From assembly GCA_017624905.1 (NCBI GenBank), contig JAGAMD010000025.1, forward strand, positions 39,833 to 103,832: a DNA stretch of 64,000 nt. The letters run 5' to 3'. The DNA comes from Clostridia bacterium. Lineage in GTDB: Bacteria > Bacillota > Clostridia > Oscillospirales > CAG-272. The notes under the pieces were generated by a model, which worked only from the letters and a program-made list of their open reading frames with translations, had not been told where the DNA came from and ran no database searches. Shown piece after piece: positions 7,996-17,690 of this stretch. Every line of letters starts with the position of its first letter. The first letter of the stretch is position 1. The position numbers and the translations under genes are program-made.

Positions 7996-9192
7996 ATGAA
8001 AAATTACACAGCTATGAAAATAGATGAACAATTTGTAAGTGCCACACTTTCTGATAGCACTGTTTTTGGTAACGATAATATTGTTATTTTCCCCGGTTTT
8101 TGTGATGTTCACGTACATTACAGAGAGCCGGGCTTTTCTTATAAGGAGACCATAAAAACAGGCTCGCTTGCAGGAGCAAACGGCGGATACACAGATGTAC
8201 TTACAATGCCTAACTTAAATCCCGTGCCGGACAGCATTGAAAACATTAAGGCACAGCTTGATATAATAAAAAGCGATGCCAAAATAGGCGTACATCCATA
8301 CGCATCAATCACGGTTGGACAAAAGGGTGAAGCCTTAGCTGACCTAGATGGAATGAAGGATTTGGCAATTGCATTCTCGGACGACGGACGAGGAGTGCAG
8401 AGCGATGCGATGATGGAAAGCGCTATGAAAAAGGCAAAAGAGCTTGACAAAATGATTGTCGCACACTGCGAGATAAACGACCTGTTAAACGGCGGATACA
8501 TTCACGACGGAGAGTTTGCAAAGCTCCACGGTATGAAGGGCATATGCTCGGAGAGTGAATGGGGGCAGATAAAAAGAGATATTGCCTTGGCTAAGAAAAC
8601 GGGCTGTAAATACCACGTTTGCCACATCTCAACAAAGGAAAGCGTTGAGCTTATAAGACAGGCAAAAAAGGATGGCGTTGACATCACCTGTGAAACAGGA
8701 CCTCACTACTTAGTGTTTAATGATATGATGCTAAAGGACGAGGGACGATTTAAAATGAACCCACCGATAAGAAGCGAGGACGACAGACTCGCACTTATCG
8801 AAGGAATAAAGGACGGCACAATAGATATGATTGCCACTGACCACGCACCACACTCAAGTGAGGAAAAGAGCAAGGGGCTTAAGGGCAGTAATATGGGAGT
8901 TGTCGGACTTGAAACTGCATTTGCGGTAATGTACACACACTTAGTAAAAACAGGTGAAATCACACTTGAAAAGCTACTTGACTTAATGTGCTACAACCCA
9001 AGAAAACGATTTGGACTACATCTTGGCAACGACTATACGGTGTTTGACCTCGGCAAAAAATACACCGTTGTGCCGGATAAGTTCCTGTCAATGGGCAAAG
9101 CAACACCATTCGAGGGCGACGAGCTCTATGGCGAGTGCTTAATGACCGTCAAGGACGGAAAAGCTATTATAGCAAATCACAAGGAAATTTAA
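7996..9192 (+). CDS. pyrC: Dihydroorotase
   Basis: The 398-aa enzyme cyclises N-carbamoyl-aspartate to dihydroorotate, the third pyrimidine step. The metal motif DVHVHYREPG near residue 36 is intact. Further blocks are AHCEIND, YHVCHIS, TCETGPHYL and ATDHAPHS, the last carrying the catalytic Asp. I chose the ATG at 7996 because AGGAGG lies 7 nt upstream; the open frame extends to 7924 but would start inside the terminator hairpin. It is first in the cluster, followed by structured repeat A and carB. Confidence 0.95.
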   Translation: MKNYTAMKIDEQFVSATLSDSTVFGNDNIVIFPGFCDVHVHYREPGFSYKETIKTGSLAGANGGYTDVLTMPNLNPVPDSIENIKAQLDIIKSDAKIGVHPYASITVGQKGEALADLDGMKDLAIAFSDDGRGVQSDAMMESAMKKAKELDKMIVAHCEINDLLNGGYIHDGEFAKLHGMKGICSESEWGQIKRDIALAKKTGCKYHVCHISTKESVELIRQAKKDGVDITCETGPHYLVFNDMMLKDEGRFKMNPPIRSEDDRLALIEGIKDGTIDMIATDHAPHSSEEKSKGLKGSNMGVVGLETAFAVMYTHLVKTGEITLEKLLDLMCYNPRKRFGLHLGNDYTVFDLGKKYTVVPDKFLSMGKATPFEGDELYGECLMTVKDGKAIIANHKEI

Positions 9193-9223
9193 ATTAGATT
9201 AATAAAAAAATAAAATATACACT

Positions 9224-9422
9224 CAGGACTTTAGAGGGTGAGGAAAAAAGTGCGAGGGGCGGGCTCGTCGGCGTACTTGTGTACGACAGAGACGACACTC
9301 GCAATTAGAAAAGCAAAAAAATGAGATTTTGTTAAAAATCTCTACCTTAAATGGTTCGTTATCGTCTTGATAACAAAATGCTTAAACCATTGCTTTTCGA
9401 TTTTCCCAGCCTGTAAAGGACT
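9224..9422 (+). repeat. Structured intergenic element, copy A
   Basis: This fills the pyrC-carB gap. The closing stem pairs CTTTA.AGG (9229-9237) with CCT.TAAAG (9410-9418). An inner stem TGCGAG/CTCGCA encloses the hairpin GGCGTACTTGTGTACG (9270-9285). A second stem GAAAAGC (9308-9314)/GCTTTTC (9392-9398) encloses GAGATTTT/AAAATCTC. It is related to copies B-F by architecture and by the GGCGTAC..GTACG hairpin. It ends just before the carB ribosome site. No protein is seen. Confidence 0.75.
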
Positions 9423-9439
9423 ATTACGGAGGAGAAAGT

Positions 9440-12400
9440 ATGGCAAAGAGAACAGACATCAAAAGAGTAATGATTATAGGCTCAGGTCCTATCATTATCG
9501 GACAAGCAGCAGAGTTTGACTATGCGGGAACACAGGCTTGTCTTGCACTCAAGGAGGAGGGCTACGAGGTTATCCTTGTAAACTCCAACCCTGCAACAAT
9601 TATGACAGATACAACTATTGCTGACAAGGTGTATATGGAGCCACTTACTCTTGAGTATGTAGCAAAAATTATCCGTCACGAGCGTCCGGATGCCATAGTA
9701 CCGGGTATCGGTGGACAAACAGGTCTTAACCTTGCTATGCAGCTTGAAAAGAAGGGTATTCTCAAGGAGAATGGCGTAGAGCTGCTCGGCACAAGCTCAA
9801 AGAGTATTGAAAGAGCCGAGGACAGAGAGCTATTTAAGGAGCTATGTCAAGAAATCGGTGAGCCTGTAATCCCTTCAGAGATTGCCAATAATATGGAAGA
9901 GGCTATGACAGCTATCGAAAAGATTGGCTTCCCTGTTGTTTTACGTCCTGCATTTACCCTTGGCGGTACAGGCGGCGGCTTTGCTTACAATATGGAAGAG
10001 TATGTTGAGCTTGCAGAGGGTGCTTTGGCAGCTTCTCCTGTTCATCAGGTGCTTGTTGAAAAGAGTGTTAAGGGCTACAAGGAAATCGAATTTGAGGTTA
10101 TGCGTGATGGCGAGGACAACGCAATCACCATCTGTGGTATGGAAAACATCGACCCTGTTGGCGTACATACAGGCGACTCACTCGTTGTTGCTCCAATTTT
10201 AACTCTAAATGAAAAAGACCATAAGATGCTAAATGACAGTGCAATTAAGCTAATTAAGGCTCTTAAAATCTCAGGTGGCTGTAATGTACAATTCGCTCTA
10301 AATCCAGAAACAAGCGAATACTACCTAATCGAGGTAAACCCACGTGTTTCCCGTTCTTCAGCTCTTGCTTCAAAGGCAAGTGGTTATCCAATTGCAAGAG
10401 TAACAGCTAAGGTTGCTCTCGGTATGACTCTTGACGAGATAGAGGTTGCAGGTGCTAAGGCATCACACGAGCCAAGCCTTGACTATATCGTTGCAAAGTT
10501 CCCACGCTTCCCATTTGACAAGTTTACAACAGTTCCAAACAAGCTTGGCACACAAATGAAGGCAACCGGTGAATGTATGGGAATCGGCTCTAACCTTGAG
10601 GAATGTCTACTCAAATCTGCAAGAAGCCTTGAGATAGGTGTTTGCCACCTACATATGGCTAAGTTTGACGAGCTTACAACCGAGGAAATCAAGGAATATA
10701 TTAATGAATTCCACGACGACAACGCATTTGCAGTTTGTGAGCTGCTTCGCCGTGGCGTAACAACAGCTGAGCTACACGAAATCACAAAGATTACAGAATA
10801 CTTCCTAAAATCCTTTGAGAAAATCGTTAAGATGGAAAAAGCTCTTTCCGAGAACGTAAACAACGTTGAGCTACTAAAGGATGCAAAGAAGATGGGCTTT
10901 GCTGATAAGTATATTGCAAAGCTATGGAATACAAATGAAAAAGAGGTTTACGCTCTTCGTCATCAAAACTCCATTATTCCTAACTTCAAGATGGTTGATA
11001 CAGCTCACGTAGGAGCTTACACACCATACTTCTACTCCTCATACGAGGGCAAGAACCAATCAATCCACACAGATAAAAAGAAAATTATCGTGCTTGGTGC
11101 AGGTCCTATCCGTATCGGTCAAGGCGTAGAGTTCGACTATTCAACAGTACATGCAGTAACTACAATCAAGAATTGTGGCTACGAGGCTATCATTATAAAC
11201 AACAACCCTGAAACAGTTTCAACCGACTACACAACCTCAGACAAGCTCTACTTTGAGCCACTTACAGTTGAGGATGTTATGGAGGTTATCGAGTTTGAAA
11301 AGCCGGATGGCGTAATTGCATCACTCGGCGGACAAACAGCTATAAACCTAGCAGCTCCACTTTATGAGCGTGGCGTTAAGCTAATCGGTACTGACTGTCA
11401 AGCAATCGACAGAGCAGAAAACCGTGATACATTTGAAAAGATTCTTGAGGAATTAAACATTCCACAACCAAAGGGACAAGCCGTAACTAATATTCCTGAC
11501 GGCGTAAGAGTAGCAAAAGAGGTTGGCTATCCTGTTCTTGTTCGTCCTTCCTTCGTTCTTGGCGGACGTGCAATGCAGCTTGTATCTAACGAAAAGCAAC
11601 TCCGTCAATATCTAAGAACAGCCGTTGAAATCGACGAGGACAAGCCTGTTTTGGTTGACCATTATATCAGAGGTAAAGAGGTTGAGGTTGACGCAATCTG
11701 CGACGGACATGATGTATTTGTTGCAGGTATTATGGAGCTTGTTGAAAGAACAGGCGTTCACTCCGGCGACTCAATCAGCGTTTATCCTGCATTCAGTATC
11801 TCCGATAAGGTTAAGGGCAAGATTTTGACATACTCAAAGAAGCTTGGTCTTGGTATCGGTATTGTCGGCTTATTCAACATTCAATTTATCGTTGATTCAA
11901 ACGACGATGTTTATATTATCGAGGTTAATCCACGTTCATCAAGAACTGTACCATTCCTCTCAAAATCAACAGGCTACTCACTTGCTGATATTGCGACAGA
12001 GGTAATCCTTGGAAAATCACTCAAGGAGCTTGGTATCTTTGACCTCTATCCACAAGAAAAGAAGAGATGGTACTGTAAGGTTCCTGTATTCTCATACAAG
12101 AAGATTAGTGGCGTTGATGCTTACTTAAGCCCTGAAATGAAGTCAACAGGTGAGGCAATCGGCTACGATGATACACTCAACCGTGCATTCTATAAGGCAC
12201 TTCAAGCATCCGGTATGCAGGTACAAAACTACGGTACAGTTTTAGTAACAGTTGCTGATGGCGATAAGGAGGAGGCACTTCCGCTTATCCGTCGCTTCTA
12301 CAACCTCGGCTTCAACATTGAGGCAACAGAGGGTACAGCTAAGTATCTAAAGGAGCACGGAATCAGAACAAGAGTTAAGGCTAAGATTGGCTCAGGCTCA

Positions 12401-12613
12401 TCAGATATTCCGGAGTCAATGCGTCAAGGACATATAGCTTACGTAATTAACACAAGCGACCTTGATACTGACCAAGGCAAGAAGGACGGCTATCAAATCA
12501 GACACCTAGCAATTGAAAACAACATTTCACTCTTTACATCACTTGATACAGTAAAAATTCTTCTCGATGTACTTGAGGAAATAACAATTACAATTTCAAC
12601 AATCGACGCTTAA
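9440..12613 (+). CDS. carB: Carbamoyl-phosphate synthase large subunit
   Basis: This full-length protein (1057 aa) has both ATP-grasp halves. The first begins with IIGSGPIIIGQAAEFDYAGTQA and the second with VLGAGPIRIGQGVEFDYS near residue 550. The C-terminal MGS-like allosteric domain is present (TEGTAKYLKEHGI). The enzyme makes carbamoyl phosphate from bicarbonate, ATP and ammonia. Ammonia normally comes from glutamine via CarA, but no carA lies in this cluster, so the small subunit must be encoded elsewhere or ammonia is used directly. The start ATG follows GGAGGAG. A hairpin follows the stop before pyrK. Confidence 0.97.
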   Translation: MAKRTDIKRVMIIGSGPIIIGQAAEFDYAGTQACLALKEEGYEVILVNSNPATIMTDTTIADKVYMEPLTLEYVAKIIRHERPDAIVPGIGGQTGLNLAMQLEKKGILKENGVELLGTSSKSIERAEDRELFKELCQEIGEPVIPSEIANNMEEAMTAIEKIGFPVVLRPAFTLGGTGGGFAYNMEEYVELAEGALAASPVHQVLVEKSVKGYKEIEFEVMRDGEDNAITICGMENIDPVGVHTGDSLVVAPILTLNEKDHKMLNDSAIKLIKALKISGGCNVQFALNPETSEYYLIEVNPRVSRSSALASKASGYPIARVTAKVALGMTLDEIEVAGAKASHEPSLDYIVAKFPRFPFDKFTTVPNKLGTQMKATGECMGIGSNLEECLLKSARSLEIGVCHLHMAKFDELTTEEIKEYINEFHDDNAFAVCELLRRGVTTAELHEITKITEYFLKSFEKIVKMEKALSENVNNVELLKDAKKMGFADKYIAKLWNTNEKEVYALRHQNSIIPNFKMVDTAHVGAYTPYFYSSYEGKNQSIHTDKKKIIVLGAGPIRIGQGVEFDYSTVHAVTTIKNCGYEAIIINNNPETVSTDYTTSDKLYFEPLTVEDVMEVIEFEKPDGVIASLGGQTAINLAAPLYERGVKLIGTDCQAIDRAENRDTFEKILEELNIPQPKGQAVTNIPDGVRVAKEVGYPVLVRPSFVLGGRAMQLVSNEKQLRQYLRTAVEIDEDKPVLVDHYIRGKEVEVDAICDGHDVFVAGIMELVERTGVHSGDSISVYPAFSISDKVKGKILTYSKKLGLGIGIVGLFNIQFIVDSNDDVYIIEVNPRSSRTVPFLSKSTGYSLADIATEVILGKSLKELGIFDLYPQEKKRWYCKVPVFSYKKISGVDAYLSPEMKSTGEAIGYDDTLNRAFYKALQASGMQVQNYGTVLVTVADGDKEEALPLIRRFYNLGFNIEATEGTAKYLKEHGIRTRVKAKIGSGSSDIPESMRQGHIAYVINTSDLDTDQGKKDGYQIRHLAIENNISLFTSLDTVKILLDVLEEITITISTIDA

Positions 12614-12638
12614 GGCGGTGACATAGTCACCTCCTTTT
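12612..12638 (+). terminator. Hairpin with short T-run between carB and pyrK
   Basis: AAGG.GGTGAC (12612-12622) pairs with GTCACC.CCTT (12626-12636), then TTTT. The T-run is short, so it may be a partial terminator or an mRNA-processing stem that tunes downstream expression. Confidence 0.5.
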
Positions 12639-12658
12639 GGCGTACCAAAGGGATTAAT

Positions 12659-13387
12659 ATGAAGGACGTACTACTTACAATAAAAACAAACAAAAAAATC
12701 GCAAAAAACACATTTGAAATGGTGCTTACGGGCGATACCGAGGGAATAAAGGCGGGAGCCTTTGTAAACTTAAAGCTTGACGGCTTTTTCTTGCGCCGTC
12801 CAATCTCGGTTTGTGAGGTTGAGGGCGACAAATTAACTCTTATCTACAAGGTAGTAGGTGAGGGCACTGAAAAAATGAGCAAGATGCAAGAGGGCGAATC
12901 TCTTTGGACATTAACAGGTCTTGGCAACGGCTACGATTTATCAAAGAGTGGAGTAAGACCTCTTTTGGTCGGCGGTGGTGCCGGTGTTCCACCTATGTAT
13001 GAGCTTTGCAAGGAGCTAATAGCCGAGGGCAAAAAGCCGGCTGTAATCCTTGGCTTTGGTGGGGCTGACGAAATCTTTTACGAGAAAGAGTTTAAAAGGC
13101 TTGGAGCTGACACTTATGTAACAACAGTTGACGGCTCATATGGTATAAAGGGCTTTGTAACCGACGCATTTGACGAGGTTGATTATACATATGTTTACAC
13201 CTGTGGCCCTGAGCCAATGCTGAAGGCTGTGTATAACAAGAGCACAACAAGTGGTCAATATAGCTTTGAGGAAAGAATGGGCTGTGGCTTTGGTGCTTGT
13301 ATGGGATGCTCCTGCAAAACTAAGTATGGAAACAAGAGAATCTGCAAGGACGGACCTGTGCTTGAGAAGGAGGAAATCATATGGTAA
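12659..13387 (+). CDS. pyrK: Dihydroorotate dehydrogenase B, electron-transfer subunit
   Basis: The 242-aa protein has an FAD-binding barrel (FFLRRPISVCE), an NAD-binding region (LVGGGAGVPPMYEL) and a C-terminal 2Fe-2S motif (CGFGACMGCSCK with a later Cys in RICKDG). It passes electrons from PyrD to NAD+. AAAGGG precedes the ATG. The stop overlaps the pyrD start by 7 nt, which fits a coupled PyrK-PyrD complex of the class 1B type. Confidence 0.95.
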   Translation: MKDVLLTIKTNKKIAKNTFEMVLTGDTEGIKAGAFVNLKLDGFFLRRPISVCEVEGDKLTLIYKVVGEGTEKMSKMQEGESLWTLTGLGNGYDLSKSGVRPLLVGGGAGVPPMYELCKELIAEGKKPAVILGFGGADEIFYEKEFKRLGADTYVTTVDGSYGIKGFVTDAFDEVDYTYVYTCGPEPMLKAVYNKSTTSGQYSFEERMGCGFGACMGCSCKTKYGNKRICKDGPVLEKEEIIW

Positions 13388-14292
13388 GCTTGAAAACAGA
13401 GCTCTGCGGTATTGAGCTTGATAATCCATTAATTCCTGCCTCCGGTACATTCGGCTTCGGCTATGAATTTGCAGAAATTTATGATATAAACTGTCTAGGT
13501 AGCTTCTCATTTAAGGGAACAACAAAGGATCCACGCTTTGGCAATCCAACACCTAGAATTGCAGAATGTACAAACGCAATGATTAACTCAGTAGGACTAC
13601 AAAATCCCGGAGTTGAAAATGTAATAAAGAACGAGCTTCCTAAGCTAAGAAAATGCTTTTTCAAGCCTGTTATGGCAAATGTAAGCGGATTTTCAGTTGA
13701 GGATTATGTTTACACAGTAGAAAAGCTCGACAAGGAAGAGGGCATTGGTTGGTTTGAAATAAACGTAAGCTGTCCAAATGTTCACGGAGGCGGAATGAGC
13801 TTCGGCACATCCCCTGAGGCGGCAGCCGAGATAACTCGTGCAGTAAGACAAGTAACAAACAAGCCAATTATAGTAAAGCTTTCTCCAAATGTAACTGATA
13901 TAGTAGCGATAGCAAAGGCGTGTGAGGAGGCAGGTGCTGACGGTATCAGCTTAATCAATACGCTTCTTGGTATGAAGATAGATTTAAAGACAAAAAAGCC
14001 TGTTATTGCAAACAAAATGGGAGGCTTTTCAGGTCCTGCAATTAAGCCTGTTGCTATAAGAATGGTATATCAGGTTTATGAGGCAGTTAAAATTCCAATC
14101 GTGGGTGGTGGCGGAGTTGCCTCTGCCGAGGATGTAATCGAAATGATGCTTGCAGGAGCAAGTGCGGTTGAAATAGGTGCACAAAACCTTGTTGACCCAA
14201 TGGCTTGTCCAAAAATCATTGAGGATTTACCACGAGTAATGGAGAAATACGGTATTAAAAACTTAAAGGATATAATAGGAGGTGCCCACTAA
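13381..14292 (+). CDS. pyrD: Dihydroorotate dehydrogenase B, catalytic subunit
   Basis: The 303-aa FMN-dependent TIM barrel oxidises dihydroorotate to orotate. [26 protein letters not shown] (catalytic Cys region) and [23 protein letters not shown] (phosphate/FMN site, spanning about residues 240-262) are all present. Pairing with pyrK marks it as class 1B, which uses NAD+. Its ribosome site, AAGGAGG, lies within the end of pyrK. Its stop TAA shares one base with the pyrF ATG. Confidence 0.96.
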   Translation: MVSLKTELCGIELDNPLIPASGTFGFGYEFAEIYDINCLGSFSFKGTTKDPRFGNPTPRIAECTNAMINSVGLQNPGVENVIKNELPKLRKCFFKPVMANVSGFSVEDYVYTVEKLDKEEGIGWFEINVSCPNVHGGGMSFGTSPEAAAEITRAVRQVTNKPIIVKLSPNVTDIVAIAKACEEAGADGISLINTLLGMKIDLKTKKPVIANKMGGFSGPAIKPVAIRMVYQVYEAVKIPIVGGGGVASAEDVIEMMLAGASAVEIGAQNLVDPMACPKIIEDLPRVMEKYGIKNLKDIIGGAH

Positions 14293-14990
14293 TGGGAAAG
14301 GATGTAATTATCGCTTGTGATTTTGCAAGCAAGGAGCAGGTTTTTGCGTTTCTTGACAAGTTTGAGGATGAAAAGCCATTTGTAAAAATCGGTATGGAGC
14401 TATTCAATGCCGAGGGACCGGACATTGTAAGAGAAATTAAGAAAAGAGGTCATAAAATATTCCTCGACTTAAAGCTACACGATATTCCAAATACAGTTAA
14501 AAAGGCTATGGCAGTGCTTTCACGCCTTGATGTTGATATGACAAATGTACACGCTAGTGGCACTATAGCTATGATGGAGGCTGCACTTGAGGGACTCACT
14601 CGTGAGGACGGCACTTGCCCACTCCTTATTGCAGTTACTCAGCTCACCTCGACAAGCGAGGAAAGAATGAGAGACGACCTACTTATCAACGAGCCAATGG
14701 ATAAGGTAGTTATGCACTATGCCCAAAATGCAAAGAAGGCAGGACTTGCAGGTATCGTTTGCTCACCACTAGAGGCAGAAAAGGTACACGCAACCTGTGG
14801 CAAGGACTTTGTTACAGTAACTCCGGGCGTTCGCTTTGCTGATGGCGACAAGGGAGACCAAGTAAGAGTTATGACACCTGCTGAGGCTAAGAAAATAGGC
14901 TCAGACTATATCGTAGTTGGCAGACCAATCACAGCCGCAGCTGACCCGGTTGCAGCATACAGACGTTGCGTAGCCGAATTTATCGGTTAA
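14292..14990 (+). CDS. pyrF: Orotidine-5'-phosphate decarboxylase
   Basis: The 232-aa group I enzyme makes UMP from OMP. The signature [14 protein letters not shown] carries the catalytic Lys-Asp pair, and VTPGVRF and VVGRPIT form the phosphate site. The ribosome site AGGAGG lies inside pyrD and the genes overlap by one base. Structured element B starts directly after its stop codon. Confidence 0.96.
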   Translation: MGKDVIIACDFASKEQVFAFLDKFEDEKPFVKIGMELFNAEGPDIVREIKKRGHKIFLDLKLHDIPNTVKKAMAVLSRLDVDMTNVHASGTIAMMEAALEGLTREDGTCPLLIAVTQLTSTSEERMRDDLLINEPMDKVVMHYAQNAKKAGLAGIVCSPLEAEKVHATCGKDFVTVTPGVRFADGDKGDQVRVMTPAEAKKIGSDYIVVGRPITAAADPVAAYRRCVAEFIG

Positions 14991-15173
14991 CAGGGCGCTA
15001 GGCATCATAGAACAAAAGGCAAAAAGAAAATAAGGGATTTTTGGTGTTAAAAAAGGTAGAAATTTGTGTGCAAATTTCATTTAATTGCCTTTTTAACCGC
15101 GACCGCTCGTACTGACGTACAAAGTACGCCGACGACTTCGCGTTCACGGTTTCTCTGACGCCTATTCTCCCTG
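14991..15173 (-). repeat. Structured intergenic element, copy B (inverted)
   Basis: This fills the pyrF-pyrE gap and is related to copies A and C on the opposite strand. The closing stem pairs CAGGG with CCCTG and TAGGCGTCA with TGATGCCTA. The inner stem CCGTGAACGC/GCGGTCGCGG, the hairpin GGCGTACTTTGTACGTC and an AAAGGC/GCCTTT stem around ATGAAATTTG are all present. It abuts the pyrF stop on one side and the pyrE ribosome site on the other. Confidence 0.75.
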
Positions 15174-15192
15174 TGAATATAGGAGTTTTAAA

Positions 15193-15843
15193 ATGGAAAG
15201 TTACAAGAGAGAATTTATTGAGTTTTTACAAAATGCAGGAGTTTTGAAGTTCGGTGATTTTACAGCTAAAAGTGGTAGAAAAATCCCATATTTTATAAAC
15301 GCAGGTGAGATTAAAACAGGTGAAAATATTGCAAAGCTCGGCGAGTTCTATGCTAAGGCATATTTTGACAAGGTAGGCAAGAAGCAAACTGCACTTTATG
15401 GCCCTGCTTACAAAGGAATTTCAATTGCAGTTTCAGCATCTGTTGCACTTGCAAAGGAAGGACTAAACCTACCATTCTTCTTTAACCGCAAGGAGGTTAA
15501 GGACCACGGTGAGGGCGGTATGTTTGTAGGCTACAAGCCTGTTGCAGGAGACGAAATCGTTATCGTTGAGGACGTAATTACTGCCGGTACTGCTATTCGT
15601 GAAACTATGGAAATCATGAAAGGCGTAGAGGGTGCAAAGGTTGTTGCTTGCTTTGTAATGGTTGACCGTAAGGAAAAGGGCAAGGGCGAAAAGGGCGCAA
15701 TGGTTGAAATCGAGGAGGAATTTGGCTTCCCTGTATATTCAGTTGTTGACGTTTACGATATTATCGAGTACCTAAGCGAGGACGAGGCAAACAAGGAAAA
15801 CGTTGATAGAATTAAGAACTATCTAACAGTTTACGGCGCTTGA
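15193..15843 (+). CDS. pyrE: Orotate phosphoribosyltransferase
   Basis: The 216-aa enzyme joins orotate and PRPP to give OMP. The PRPP loop VIVEDVITAGTA is intact and the N-terminal FKSG-like segment (FTAKSGRKIPYFIN) is present. An acidic and Lys-rich insertion (KEKGKGEKGAMVEIEEE) sits after the core. AGGAG precedes the ATG. It lies between elements B and C. Confidence 0.95.
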   Translation: MESYKREFIEFLQNAGVLKFGDFTAKSGRKIPYFINAGEIKTGENIAKLGEFYAKAYFDKVGKKQTALYGPAYKGISIAVSASVALAKEGLNLPFFFNRKEVKDHGEGGMFVGYKPVAGDEIVIVEDVITAGTAIRETMEIMKGVEGAKVVACFVMVDRKEKGKGEKGAMVEIEEEFGFPVYSVVDVYDIIEYLSEDEANKENVDRIKNYLTVYGA

Positions 15844-15898
15844 TGGTGAATAATGAGCGAGATTTACGTCGCGACATTTGTAAATAAAACACTATCAA

Positions 15899-16099
15899 GG
15901 GATTTAGAGGGTGAGGGAAAAGCCGTGAACGCGTACGCGTAGGCGTACTTGTGTACGGTAGAGTAGCGGTCGCGGTTAGAAAAGCAAAAATGAGATTTTT
16001 CAGAAGAAAAATCTCTACCTTAAAAGGTACGTTGTCGTCTTGACAGATTAATTTTTTAAAAGAAAAGTTGCTTTTCGTTTTCACCAGCCTGTAAATTCC
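15899..16099 (+). repeat. Structured intergenic element, copy C
   Basis: This fills most of the pyrE-pyrB gap. The closing stem pairs ATTTA.AGG with CCT.TAAAT; copy A has CTTTA/TAAAG here, a compensatory change. The inner stem CCGTGAACGC/GCGGTCGCGG encloses GGCGTACTTGTGTACG. GAAAAGC pairs with GCTTTTC around GAGATTTTTC/GAAAAATCTC followed by TACCTT. It ends just before the pyrB ribosome site. Confidence 0.75.
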
Positions 16100-16115
16100 G
16101 CATAAAGGAGAAAAT

Positions 16116-17027
16116 ATGAGAAGTCTTATAGATATAAAAGAATTAAGCGTTGAAGAAATTGATTCTTTGATTGAAACAGCACTTGATATAATTGACAATC
16201 CACAAAAATATAGTGAGAAATGTAAGGGCAAAAAGCTTGCTACACTTTTCTTTGAGCCATCAACAAGAACAAGACTCAGCTTTGAGGCTGCTATGTATGA
16301 GCTGGGTGGAAATGTGCTTGGATTTTCCGAGGCACAAAGCTCAAGCTCTGCAAAGGGAGAGAGTGTTGCTGACACAGCAAAGATGATTTCCTGCTATGCA
16401 GATATTATTGCTATGCGTCATCCAAAGGAGGGCGCACCACTTGTTGCGTCTATGAATGCAACTATTCCTGTTGTCAATGCAGGTGATGGTGGACATAACC
16501 ACCCAACACAAACACTTGCAGACCTACTAACAATCAAGCGTAAGAAGGGCAAATTTGATGGCTTGACAGTTGGTCTTTGCGGCGACTTAAAGTTCGGCAG
16601 AACCGTACATTCGCTTATCAACGCATTAAATAGATATAACGGCATTAAGTTTGTGCTTATTTCTCCTGATGAATTAAAGGTGCCAAGCTATGTAAAGAAT
16701 GAAATTACAAAGGCGGGCAAGGAGTACGTAGAAACTAAGGATTTAGTTGAGGCACTACCAAGCCTTGATATTCTTTATATGACAAGAGTACAAAAGGAGC
16801 GCTTCTTTAACGAGGAGGACTACCTACGCTTAAAGGACAGCTATATCTTAGATCCTGCAAAGCTAACATACGCAAAGAAGGATTTATCAATAATGCATCC
16901 ACTACCAAGAGTTAATGAAATTAGCGTTAAGGTAGATAGTGATCCACGTGCACACTATTTTGAACAGGCACTAAACGGAAAATATATGCGTATGGCATTG
17001 ATTTTAATGCTTCTCGGCATTAAATAA
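16116..17027 (+). CDS. pyrB: Aspartate carbamoyltransferase catalytic subunit
   Basis: The 303-aa enzyme condenses carbamoyl phosphate with aspartate. The carbamoyl-phosphate motif [12 protein letters not shown] is intact. The HPTQ motif ([16 protein letters not shown]) and [10 protein letters not shown] are present. AAAGGAG precedes the ATG. The neighbouring pyrI indicates an allosteric PyrB-PyrI holoenzyme. Confidence 0.97.
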   Translation: MRSLIDIKELSVEEIDSLIETALDIIDNPQKYSEKCKGKKLATLFFEPSTRTRLSFEAAMYELGGNVLGFSEAQSSSSAKGESVADTAKMISCYADIIAMRHPKEGAPLVASMNATIPVVNAGDGGHNHPTQTLADLLTIKRKKGKFDGLTVGLCGDLKFGRTVHSLINALNRYNGIKFVLISPDELKVPSYVKNEITKAGKEYVETKDLVEALPSLDILYMTRVQKERFFNEEDYLRLKDSYILDPAKLTYAKKDLSIMHPLPRVNEISVKVDSDPRAHYFEQALNGKYMRMALILMLLGIK

Positions 17028-17040
17028 GGGGAGGTAGACT

Positions 17041-17457
17041 ATGAAAATTGAAGAAATCAAAAACGGAATAGTTATCGACCATATAACCGCCGGCAAGGGC
17101 GAGGAGCTATATACACTTTTGGGCCTTGACAAGCTGGAAATTCCTGTTGCAATAATGAAAAATATGAACAGTGCAAAGATGGGCAAAAAGGACATTATCA
17201 AAATAGATGGTGTTGTTGAATTAAGCACCGATATTATCGGCTATATCGACCCGTGTGCAACTGTTAATATAATTAAGGAAGGGAAAACCGCTTCTAAGTA
17301 TGGTGTTTCCTTGCCACGTGAGCTAAAGAATGTTATTTCTTGTAAAAATCCAAGATGTATAACCTCTTGTGAGCAGGAGCTTGACCAAATCTTTAAGCTA
17401 ACGGATGAGGAAAACAGAGAGTATAGATGTCTATACTGTGAAACAAAAGCTAAATGA
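17041..17457 (+). CDS. pyrI: Aspartate carbamoyltransferase regulatory subunit
   Basis: The 138-aa protein has an N-terminal nucleotide-binding half (GIVIDHITAGKG) and a C-terminal zinc domain with four Cys (SCKNPRCI and YRCLYCETK). It binds CTP/ATP and tunes PyrB. GGGGAGG precedes the ATG, 13 nt after the pyrB stop. It is the last pyr gene; structured element D begins three bases after its stop. Confidence 0.96.
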   Translation: MKIEEIKNGIVIDHITAGKGEELYTLLGLDKLEIPVAIMKNMNSAKMGKKDIIKIDGVVELSTDIIGYIDPCATVNIIKEGKTASKYGVSLPRELKNVISCKNPRCITSCEQELDQIFKLTDEENREYRCLYCETKAK

Positions 17458-17460
17458 GCC

Positions 17461-17681
17461 AAGGGCGCATTAGTAGGCATAGACCAAAAAGCACAATTAC
17501 GATGCAAAAGCTTGTGCTACCCAACTGTTTAGTTCTATAAACAAAGATATTAATAATGTAGAAAACAGGCAAAAAGCCTGTTTTCTTTTTTATGTGCTTT
17601 TTTATGCACGACTGCTACTCTGCAGTACCAAGTACAGCGACGACTACGCACTCGTGCATTCTATACCCACTACTGTCCCTT
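17461..17681 (-). repeat. Structured intergenic element, copy D (inverted)
   Basis: The long closing stem pairs AAGGG with CCCTT and TAGTGGGTATAGA with TCTATGCCTACTA. GCACGA/TCGTGC encloses a variant of the conserved hairpin (GTCGTCGCTGTACTTGGTAC). AAAAGCAC pairs with GTGCTTTT around a GACAGG-like hairpin (AACAGGC/GCCTGTT at 17565-17583). It lies between pyrI and element E. Confidence 0.65.
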
Positions 17682-17690
17682 GAGCGATGG

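Noticed and set aside
10483-10863. Long antisense frames within carB and other genes
   Set aside because: They show no ribosome sites or recognisable domains and mirror the codon pattern of the sense genes.
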